Part shown: positions 1 through 5,151 of the stretch, piece by piece
Layout: each line of letters opens with the position of its first letter
Numbering within the stretch: the stretch's first letter is position 1
NCBI GenBank assembly: GCA_023253415.1
Contig: JALRGK010000200.1
Location: 1 to 5,151, forward strand
DNA: 5,151 nt
Origin: Rhodocyclaceae bacterium
GTDB taxonomy: Bacteria; Pseudomonadota; Gammaproteobacteria; Burkholderiales; Rhodocyclaceae
Direction: 5' to 3'
The notes under the pieces: model-generated
What the model was told of the DNA's origin: nothing
The model's database searches: none
Seen by the model: only the letters and a program-made list of their open reading frames with translations
Made by a program: the position numbers and the translations under genes

Positions 1-140
1 AACAGGTGGTGGCCCTCGGTCGCCAGCCCCTTGGGAAGCAGCTTCGACAGTTCGGCGTCCGCGAGGGCGAGCGAGGACGCTTCGTTCCAGGCGCCGGAGC
101 GCACCTTCTCGGCGGCGTAGCGGCGCAGCGAATCGGGGCG
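1..140 (-). other. GNAT-acetyltransferase-like segment joined in frame to rpsA
   Basis: Codons 231-276 of the rpsA frame (140 down to 3) read RPDSLRRYAAEKVRSGAW, then an alanine/leucine-rich helix, then LSKLLPKGLATEGHHL. The series 'YA-EKV-aGnW---eAl--a--e---LLPqGLaTpGHhL' is the pattern I know from the N-terminal part of one group of GNAT-family N-acetyltransferases, just before their first core beta strands; it does not resemble an S1 repeat. Composition also changes: 1-140 is about 71% G+C by hand count (100 of 140) against 59% in 141-240, and 42 of 46 codons end in G or C against 35 of the preceding 46 rpsA codons. If the assignment is right, only some 10 to 20 N-terminal residues of the acetyltransferase are missing at the junction; the acetyl-CoA-binding part would lie beyond the window. 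Substrate unknown. The family call is from memory of the motif, without a database search. Confidence 0.65.
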
Positions 141-830
141 CCAGGCCAGATCGGTGATGTGCAGCAGGCCATCGATGCCGCCGAGGTCGACGAATGCACC
201 GTAGTCGGTGATGTTCTTGACGACGCCCTTGATAACAGCGCCTTCTTGCAGCGTCTCAAGCAGCTTCTGACGGTCTTCGCCCATGTTCTCTTCGAGAACA
301 GCGCGGCGCGACAGCACAACGTTATTACGCTTGCGATCGAGCTTGATGACCTTGAACTCCATGGTCTTGCCTTCGAACGGCGTCGTGTCCTTAACCGGAC
401 GGGTATCGACCAGCGAACCCGGCAGGAAGGCGCGAACGCTGTTGACCATAACGGTGAGACCACCCTTGACCTTGCCAGTGATGGCACCGGTCACCAGCGA
501 GCCGTCGTTCAGAGCGGCTTCCAGCGAGTTCCATGCAGCGATACGTTTTGCGCGGTCACGCGACAGACGGGTTTCACCGAAACCGTCTTCGAGCGATTCA
601 ATGGCAACCTGGACGAAATCGCCAACGGCAACTTCCAGTTCGCCCTGATCGTTCAGGAATTCGTGTACGGGGACATAGCTTTCGGACTTGAGTCCGGCGT
701 TGACGACCACAAAGTTCTGGTCAACGCGCACCACTTCAGCAGTGATGACTTCACCTGCGCGCATATCCTGGCGGGCAAGGCTTTCTTCAAATAGGGCGGC
801 AAAACTTTCGAACGTATCAGCTTGAGACAT
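1..830 (-). CDS. rpsA: 30S ribosomal protein S1, 5' part; frame becomes non-S1 after codon 230
   Basis: S1 binds mRNA at the 30S subunit and helps initiate translation of structured or weakly Shine-Dalgarno-bearing messages. The frame opens with ATG at 830-828 and stays open to the window edge (276 codons, no stop seen). Residues 1-230 are clear bacterial S1: FESFAALFEESL (7-18), AGLKSES (45-51) and GFGETRLSRDRAKR (83-96) in repeat 1; VKGGLTV (121-127) and RAFLPGSLVDTRPV (133-146) in repeat 2; IKLDRKRNNVVLSRRAV (162-178); then NITDYGAFVDLGGIDGLLHI (206-225) opening repeat 3. Codons after W230 (141-143) do not continue as S1, where a stretch like RRVxHPSE would be expected; see the 1-140 entry. 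A full S1 is usually about 550 to 570 residues, so over half is missing. The start is supported by homology to the S1 N-terminus; the nearest AGGA (846-843) lies 12 bases upstream, a long spacing. The gene follows aroA-cmk, its common neighbour. S1 identity for codons 1-230 is near certain; intactness of the gene is doubtful. Confidence 0.9.
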   Translation of the reverse strand, partial: MSQADTFESFAALFEESLARQDMRAGEVITAEVVRVDQNFVVVNAGLKSESYVPVHEFLNDQGELEVAVGDFVQVAIESLEDGFGETRLSRDRAKRIAAWNSLEAALNDGSLVTGAITGKVKGGLTVMVNSVRAFLPGSLVDTRPVKDTTPFEGKTMEFKVIKLDRKRNNVVLSRRAVLEENMGEDRQKLLETLQEGAVIKGVVKNITDYGAFVDLGGIDGLLHITDLAWRPDSLRRYAAEKVRSGAWNEASSLALADAELSKLLPKGLATEGHHL

Positions 831-895
831 GAGAGGGTTGTTTCCTGAAAAGCACTGTGCCGACATTGAGCAACAGCGCCACCTGGTGGGTAGTT

Positions 896-918
896 AAAAA
901 AGACAAAAAGCCTGTCCT
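896..918 (-). terminator. possible weak intrinsic terminator after aroA-cmk
   Basis: On the minus strand AGGACA (918-913) can pair with TGTCTT (905-900), including one G-U pair, around a 7-base loop. A run of six T (901-896) overlaps the end of the stem and continues past it. It lies 44 bases beyond the aroA-cmk stop and 66 bases before rpsA, so it could reduce read-through between biosynthetic and ribosomal genes. The stem is short and AU-rich, so a strong terminator is unlikely. Confidence 0.25.
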
Positions 919-922
919 CGCA

Positions 923-934
923 GCCGATATCGGC
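923..934. repeat. 12-base perfect palindrome in rpsA upstream region
   Basis: GCCGATATCGGC is identical on both strands. It sits 28 bases beyond the aroA-cmk stop codon and about 93 bases upstream of the rpsA start. It could be a dimeric regulator's site, or in RNA a 4-bp GC stem with an AUAU loop just ahead of the weak T-run hairpin. Chance occurrence is quite possible; no known operator is recognised. Confidence 0.3.
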
Positions 935-961
935 CACCCGGACCCGCCCGTTGTCGTTGGG

Positions 962-2929
962 TTACGATGCCTTGTTGCCGGACCAGTCCAACACCTGATT
1001 CACCGCTTGCACGATGGTCAGATCAGACGTTTCCAGAAGCCGGGCATCGGCTTCCTGCCGGAGTGGTGCTACAGGGCGCGCCGCATCACGGGCATCCCGA
1101 TCCTCCAGATCCTGCAGAATATCGGTCAGTTTAGCCGAAAAACCTTTGTCGATCAACTGCTTGTAACGACGTTCCGCGCGAACCGCCGCGCTCGCCGTAA
1201 GAAATACCTTGGTCGTGGCGTCAGGGAATACCACGGAGCCCATATCGCGGCCATCGGCTACCAGACCCGGTGCCTGACGGAAGGCACGCTGGCGCAGGAG
1301 CAGTGCCTCACGGACGGCCGGCAAAGCGCCCACCGTTGACGCACCAATACCCATCTCCTCGGTCCGGAACTGGTCATCGACTGCTTCGTCATTCAGGAAG
1401 GTCTGACCACCGGCAAAACGTACTGGCAGCTGGGCGGCAATTTTGGCCACAGCGGGTTCATCATGCCAATCGACGCCCGCTTTACGTGCCGCCAGGGCCG
1501 TCAAGCGATACAGCGCCCCCGAATCCAGGTAGTGCCAACCCAGCGCATCCGCCACACGTTGTGAGACCGTGCCCTTACCTGACGCAGATGGTCCATCGAT
1601 GGCAATCACCGGCACCGGCTTTGCCACTTCGGCAAAACGGTAGAAATAATCGGGGAACGTCTTGGCAGTGCAACCCGGGTCCAGAATCCGCAGCGGTGTC
1701 GCCAGCGTCATCAGCGAAAAACACATGGCGATGCGGTGGTCGTCGTAAGTTTCAATCTCGGCACAATGAAATGCGTTGGGGCTGGCTGGCGGAATTACCG
1801 TCAGCGTATCGGCTGTGGTTTCCACCGTGCCACCGAGCTTACGCAACTCATTGGCCATGGCCTCGATACGGTCAGTTTCCTTGACGCGCCAACTGGCGAT
1901 CCCCGTCAGCCTGGTGGGCCCCTGCGCAAATGCCGCCACCGGCACCAGCGTCATGGCGGCATCCGGAATGGCCAGACAATCCTGCTCAATACCTTTCAGT
2001 ACACCATCCGCTGGAGCAGCGGCTTCGATCCAGTTCGGTCCCATGGTGATACGGGCACCCATGGCGGCCAGCGCATCGGCAAAACGGATATCACCCTGCA
2101 CCGAATCGGCACCGACACCTTCCACGCGCACCGGGCCACCGGCAATGGCACCCAACGCCAGAAAATAGGATGCGGATGATGCATCACCCTCCACGTAAAC
2201 CACCCCCGGCGATTTATAGCGGGCACCTGCCTGTACGGTAAATTTCTGCCAGCCATCGCGCTGTACATCCACACCGAATCGGCGCATCGTGGCCAGCGTG
2301 ATCTCAATGTAGGGTTTGGAGATGAGATCACCGACGACTTCCACGGTGACTGTTCGATTCAGCAACGGCAACGCCATCAGCAACCCGGTCAGGAACTGGC
2401 TCGATACGTTACCTTTGACGGGCACGGTTTGCGCACCGTTGTCCGCTATTGCCAGTGTTCCGGGCCTGATTTGCAGCGGTGGATAACCGTCGTTCGCCAG
2501 GTAGGCGATGTCGGCCCCCAGATGGCGCAAGGCATCAACCAGATCACCAATTGGACGTTCATGCATACGGGGCACGCCGGACAGATGGTACGCACCACCG
2601 GCCAGCGCCAGCGCCGCCGTCAGGGGCCGAAATGCCGTACCGGCATTCCCCAGAAACAAGTCGGCCGACTTGACGGGCACTTTGCCGCCACAACCGGCCA
2701 CTTTGATGACGCCCTCACCGACCGGCGTGACTTTTACCCCCAGGGTAGTCAGTGCTTCGAGCATACGATCCGTATCGTCTGACTTGAGCAGATCGCGGAC
2801 TTCGGTTTCACCCTCGGCCAAGGCCGCGAGCAACAGGATGCGGTTTGACAGGCTCTTGGAGCCAGGCAGACGGACAGATCCCTGCGCCGACACAATGCCG
2901 GGCAGATCAAGAAAAGACAGTTTGCTCAT
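962..2929 (-). CDS. aroA-cmk: Bifunctional EPSP synthase (AroA) / CMP kinase (Cmk) fusion
   Basis: This 655-residue cytoplasmic protein has two enzymes in one frame. Residues 1 to about 435 are EPSP synthase, which joins shikimate 3-phosphate and phosphoenolpyruvate in the step before chorismate. Visible motifs are LPGSKSLSNR (21-30), GNAGTAFRP (94-102), RMHERP (121-126), SSQFLTG (176-182), the catalytic Asp in IPDAAMTLVPVA (D323), KETDR (350-354), YDDHR (395-399) and TAKTFPDY (421-428). The intact GNAGTA-RP loop fits the class I, glyphosate-sensitive type. Residues 438-655 are CMP/dCMP kinase: P-loop GPSASGKGT (446-454), DSGALYR (469-475), DGRDMGSVVFPDA (559-571), RAERR (584-588) and DRDARDAARPVAPL (610-623). 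Both parts have about their normal family length, with only a few linker residues and no stop or frameshift. The start lies 13 bases after the tyrA stop, with AGG 8 bases upstream of ATG, which suggests translational coupling. Fusions of this kind are annotated in some Betaproteobacteria; elsewhere aroA and cmk are separate neighbours. All key residues I checked are present, so both activities are expected. Confidence 0.96.
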   Translation of the reverse strand: MSKLSFLDLPGIVSAQGSVRLPGSKSLSNRILLLAALAEGETEVRDLLKSDDTDRMLEALTTLGVKVTPVGEGVIKVAGCGGKVPVKSADLFLGNAGTAFRPLTAALALAGGAYHLSGVPRMHERPIGDLVDALRHLGADIAYLANDGYPPLQIRPGTLAIADNGAQTVPVKGNVSSQFLTGLLMALPLLNRTVTVEVVGDLISKPYIEITLATMRRFGVDVQRDGWQKFTVQAGARYKSPGVVYVEGDASSASYFLALGAIAGGPVRVEGVGADSVQGDIRFADALAAMGARITMGPNWIEAAAPADGVLKGIEQDCLAIPDAAMTLVPVAAFAQGPTRLTGIASWRVKETDRIEAMANELRKLGGTVETTADTLTVIPPASPNAFHCAEIETYDDHRIAMCFSLMTLATPLRILDPGCTAKTFPDYFYRFAEVAKPVPVIAIDGPSASGKGTVSQRVADALGWHYLDSGALYRLTALAARKAGVDWHDEPAVAKIAAQLPVRFAGGQTFLNDEAVDDQFRTEEMGIGASTVGALPAVREALLLRQRAFRQAPGLVADGRDMGSVVFPDATTKVFLTASAAVRAERRYKQLIDKGFSAKLTDILQDLEDRDARDAARPVAPLRQEADARLLETSDLTIVQAVNQVLDWSGNKAS

Positions 2930-2942
2930 TAACGAGACCTAC

Positions 2943-3803
2943 TCAGTGAGACCAGTTTTGGCGTTTATCACGCGCATTGGCATAAATAGCCGCCAGGGCT
3001 TCGCCATCGCTATTAACCAGTGCCTGACGAATGCGCATCAGAGCGGCGCTGTAACGATCCAGCTCGGCCAACAACGCGGTGCGGTTGGCGAGGGAAATAT
3101 CACGCCACATTTCCGGGTGACTCCCAGCAATACGTGTAAAGTCACGGAACCCCGCAGCTGCATAATCAAACAACTGATCCGCATTGCTGCGCTTGGCAAA
3201 TTCATCGACCAGCGCATACGCCAGCAGATGCGGCAAATGACTCACAGCGGCAAAAACACGATCATGTGTTTCGGCATCGAGAATATGCACATCGGCGCCA
3301 CAGAGCTCCCAGGCACGCTGCACTTTCTGTACGGCTTCGGGGGTATTTTCCGGGAGCGGCGTCAGCACGACTTTACGACCCTGGTACAAGTCCACTTTGG
3401 AGGCTGCAGCACCACTCGTTTCTGCCCCGGCAATCGGATGCCCCGGGACGAACTGGCCGATCTTGTCACCAAAGGCCTCACGGGCGGCAGCCACAACATC
3501 GCCCTTGGTGCTGCCTGCATCGGTCACAATCGTATGCTCGCCCAGGTACGGCGCGATACGCTGAAAAATCTCCGGCATCTGCCCGACCGGCGAGGCCACC
3601 AGAATGAGATCTGCTTCGCGCACATCGGCACCGGGATTGATACCCACCTCGTCGATGATGCCCAGATCATAAGCTGCCTTCAGACTTTTAGGCGTGCGAC
3701 CGAAACCGACGACCTCATCAACGGCATGGGCGGCTTTAAGGCCGCGGGCAAACGAAGCGCCAATCAACCCTACGCCGAAAACCAGTACCTTGCCAAAATG
3801 CAT
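2943..3803 (-). CDS. tyrA: Prephenate/arogenate dehydrogenase (TyrA)
   Basis: TyrA oxidatively decarboxylates prephenate to 4-hydroxyphenylpyruvate, or arogenate to tyrosine, in the cytoplasm. The 286 residues show an N-terminal Rossmann fold with GVGLIG (10-15), followed by TDAGSTKG (94-101), the HPIAG motif (122-126), the catalytic-region histidine in SHLPH (188-192, H189) and the C-terminal helical dimer domain with GFRDFTRIAGS (218-228), MWRDI (232-236) and ANR (239-241). There is no chorismate mutase domain, so it is the monofunctional type. The end of the second beta strand reads VVGFGRTPKS (31-40), without the acidic residue typical of strict NAD binding and with Arg36 nearby, so NADP use or dual cofactor use is possible; substrate preference cannot be read from sequence. 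The start is 12 bases after the hisC stop, with only a weak purine-rich ribosome site (GAAAGAA), and the stop is 13 bases before aroA-cmk, so it is almost certainly in the same operon. In some pseudomonads tyrA is fused to aroA; here the two remain separate. Confidence 0.96.
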   Translation of the reverse strand: MHFGKVLVFGVGLIGASFARGLKAAHAVDEVVGFGRTPKSLKAAYDLGIIDEVGINPGADVREADLILVASPVGQMPEIFQRIAPYLGEHTIVTDAGSTKGDVVAAAREAFGDKIGQFVPGHPIAGAETSGAAASKVDLYQGRKVVLTPLPENTPEAVQKVQRAWELCGADVHILDAETHDRVFAAVSHLPHLLAYALVDEFAKRSNADQLFDYAAAGFRDFTRIAGSHPEMWRDISLANRTALLAELDRYSAALMRIRQALVNSDGEALAAIYANARDKRQNWSH

Positions 3804-3815
3804 AGCGTGATTCTT

Positions 3816-4913
3816 TCAGGCGGCTTGCACGGCAAGCTTGAGGGCATCAAGGAAGCGGGTATTTTCCGCTTGGGTACCAATGGTGACTCGCAGCCAATCA
3901 TGCATGGCATAGCCGGCCAGGGGCCGCACAATCACGCCTTGCTTCAGCAGACGCTGGTTCACCGCGGCCGCATCGGCGACATGGAAGGTCACAAAGTTCG
4001 CATGAGACGGCAGGTGCTTCAGGCCCAGGGCATCCAGCCCTGACACGATCTGCTGCATCCCTGTTGCATTAAGCTCATAGCTCTGCGCCAGAAATTCGGC
4101 GTCTTCCAGTGCGGCAATGGCACCCGCCAGGGCCAGGTTGTTACAGTTGAATGGTTGACGCACGCGATTCATCAGATCGGCAACGGCCCGGCTACATAAG
4201 GCAAAACCAATGCGCAGACCGGCCATACCGTAGATCTTCGAGAAGGTGCGTGTGATCACCAGGTTGTCGAACTCGGATAACCACGCTGTCGTATCAACAC
4301 GCAACTCGGGCGATAGATATTCGTTATACGCCTCGTCGAGCACAACGATCACATCCTGGGGCAGACCCGCGATAAAGGCCTTGAGCTCATCGTAGGGCAG
4401 AAAAGTGCCCGTGGGATTGTTCGGGTTGGCGATCCAGACGATACGCGTATCGTCACGCACTACCGCACGCATCGCGCTCAAATCGTGGGCGAAATCTTTC
4501 GCCGGGGCAGCAATGCATTCGCCGCCGACGCCCATTGTCGCCAATGGATACACGGCAAAGGCATGCGCAGAAAATACCGCCGAACGTCCGGGTGCCAGAA
4601 ATACCTGTGCAATGAGTTCAAGCACATCGTTCGAGCCATTACCCAACACGATCTGGCTGGCTTCGACACCGTTATAGGTTGCCAAGGCCGCTTTGAGTTC
4701 AAAGTCATCCGGATAACGCGCCAGACCATCAATGGCTGCCTGAACGGCAGCGCGCGCCTTCGGACTCATGCCCAACGGGTTTTCATTGGAGGCCAGCTTG
4801 ATGATGGATTCAACCGGCAGGCCCAGTTCGCGAGCCACTTCGGTAATCGGTTTACCCGGCTGATACGGGGCAATCTTCTTGATATTCGACAGCGCGTGGT
4901 CCAGCAGACTCAT
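3816..4913 (-). CDS. hisC: Histidinol-phosphate aminotransferase (HisC), aromatic-cluster type
   Basis: This is a PLP-dependent fold-type I aminotransferase of 365 residues, the usual HisC length. It interconverts imidazole acetol phosphate and histidinol phosphate in histidine synthesis. Motifs in order are YQPGKP (17-22), KLASNENPLG (39-48), YPDD (67-70), GNGSND (91-96, PLP phosphate region), NPNNPTG (163-169), DEAYNEY (193-199; D193 and Y196 contact PLP), TFSKIYGMAGLRIG (223-236; K226 forms the Schiff base, R234 binds the PLP phosphate) and WLRVTIGT (340-347; R342 for the substrate carboxylate). No catalytic residue is missing. It lies between pheA and tyrA, both of which make aromatic keto acids, rather than in a his operon. 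HisC paralogues at this place in other proteobacteria can act on aromatic substrates, so it may also complete phenylalanine and tyrosine synthesis (inference). ATG at 4913 follows a weak GGA 8 bases upstream and lies 42 bases after the pheA stop. Confidence 0.95.
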   Translation of the reverse strand: MSLLDHALSNIKKIAPYQPGKPITEVARELGLPVESIIKLASNENPLGMSPKARAAVQAAIDGLARYPDDFELKAALATYNGVEASQIVLGNGSNDVLELIAQVFLAPGRSAVFSAHAFAVYPLATMGVGGECIAAPAKDFAHDLSAMRAVVRDDTRIVWIANPNNPTGTFLPYDELKAFIAGLPQDVIVVLDEAYNEYLSPELRVDTTAWLSEFDNLVITRTFSKIYGMAGLRIGFALCSRAVADLMNRVRQPFNCNNLALAGAIAALEDAEFLAQSYELNATGMQQIVSGLDALGLKHLPSHANFVTFHVADAAAVNQRLLKQGVIVRPLAGYAMHDWLRVTIGTQAENTRFLDALKLAVQAA

Positions 4914-4955
4914 GGCGTAGATCCGTAGTTTCAGTATTGGTGCGGTGAACGCTAA

Positions 4956-5151
4956 TTAATACACAGCTGTTGGATAGGAACCCAACACCTTGAGGTAGGC
5001 CGCTTCGGCAGATAGTTTTGCCAGTGCGCTCTTGACCGGCTCCGCATCGGCATGGCCTTCGATATCGACGAAGAACACATACTCCCACAGCGCATGTCGC
5101 GCCGGACGCGACTCGAGACGGGTCATGGAAACCCCGGCTTCAGCCAGCGGC
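4956..5151 (-). CDS. pheA: Prephenate dehydratase (P-protein) C-terminus, partial
   Basis: Only the last 64 codons and the TAA stop (4958-4956) are in the window; the gene continues beyond 5151. The fragment is the regulatory ACT domain of PheA: GVSMTRLESRPAR carries the ESRP motif that binds phenylalanine for feedback inhibition, followed by WEYVFFVDIEGH and the C-terminal helix ending LKVLGSYPTAVY. PheA converts prephenate to phenylpyruvate, and many proteobacterial forms also carry an N-terminal chorismate mutase domain, which cannot be checked here. It is the first gene seen in the pheA-hisC-tyrA-aroA order, with hisC starting 42 bases downstream. The intact ESRP motif suggests normal allosteric control by phenylalanine. 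Confidence 0.95.
   Translation of the reverse strand, partial: PLAEAGVSMTRLESRPARHALWEYVFFVDIEGHADAEPVKSALAKLSAEAAYLKVLGSYPTAVY

Larger units (their letters stand above)
831..961 (-). promoter_or_regulatory. aroA-cmk to rpsA intergenic region / rpsA leader
   Basis: This 131-base gap is the only sizeable non-coding stretch in the window and lies just upstream of the rpsA start. It contains a perfect 12-base palindrome, GCCGATATCGGC (923-934), a weak hairpin with a T-run (896-918), and a short inverted repeat, CCACC/GGTGG, at 879-889. I found no convincing -35/-10 pair. The ribosome-binding signal is modest: AGGA at 846-843, 12 bases before the ATG. In E. coli, rpsA has its own promoters and its leader lacks a strong Shine-Dalgarno and is autoregulated by S1. 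By analogy this gap may carry an rpsA promoter and an autoregulatory leader, but that is inference. Confidence 0.4.

Noticed and set aside
6..794. A 262-codon plus-strand open frame opposite rpsA
   Set aside because: It is the mirror of the S1 reading frame; the minus-strand translation matches S1 motif by motif, while the plus-strand product resembles no family I recognise.
1..830. Interpretation as a new S1-acetyltransferase fusion protein
   Set aside because: The join falls in the middle of an S1 fold repeat and would destroy that domain and all later ones. The composition shift and the loss of an essential protein make an artefact or rearrangement more likely than a functional fusion.
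879..889. CCACC/GGTGG inverted repeat with a one-base centre
   Set aside because: Five-base arms in GC-rich DNA are common by chance, and no matching second site or known operator was seen.
653..937. A 94-codon minus-strand frame spanning the rpsA leader and start
   Set aside because: It overlaps the S1 N-terminus in another frame and has no family resemblance; the S1 frame explains the coding signal.
857..1339. A 160-codon plus-strand frame covering the intergenic gap and the cmk end
   Set aside because: Most of it is antisense to the well-supported Cmk domain, and no domain is visible.
2508..4043. A 511-codon open frame on the plus strand, antisense to aroA, tyrA and the end of hisC
   Set aside because: It lies opposite three clearly identified genes, has no recognisable domain, and its composition (rich in Arg, Ser, His, Gln) is typical of a shadow frame in GC-rich coding DNA.

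Overview
The window reads almost entirely on the minus strand. From right to left (5151 to 1) it holds the end of pheA, then hisC, tyrA, a fused aroA-cmk, and the 5' part of rpsA. This is the proteobacterial aromatic/histidine 'supraoperon' order (pheA-hisC-tyrA-aroA-cmk-rpsA). Protein sequence style, moderately high GC and the single-ORF AroA-CMK fusion point to a proteobacterium, most likely a betaproteobacterium. I cannot name the genus, and the order is uncertain.

Positions 2943 to 5151 are a tight biosynthetic unit. PheA makes phenylpyruvate from prephenate, TyrA makes 4-hydroxyphenylpyruvate (or tyrosine from arogenate), and HisC is a PLP aminotransferase for histidinol phosphate that may also transaminate aromatic keto acids. 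AroA (EPSP synthase) supplies the chorismate precursor upstream of both branches. The gaps are 42, 12 and 13 bases, so co-transcription and translational coupling are likely. In 962 to 2929 AroA is joined in frame to CMP kinase (Cmk), a nucleotide enzyme that is usually the separate next gene.

Positions 831 to 961 are the only real intergenic gap (131 bases). It holds a short palindrome and a weak hairpin/T-run, and forms the leader of rpsA. RpsA (ribosomal protein S1) then starts at 830 and is normal for 230 codons, to the middle of its third S1 domain.

The most notable observation is at the left edge. At about position 140 the S1 protein sequence stops abruptly, and the same open frame continues for 46 codons that look like the N-terminal region of a GNAT-family acetyltransferase, with a jump in GC. 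S1 is normally essential, so I read this as a chimeric junction. An assembly or amplification artefact is more likely than a true fusion, but a real rearrangement is not excluded. No novel multi-gene system, mobile element, CRISPR array or RNA gene was seen.
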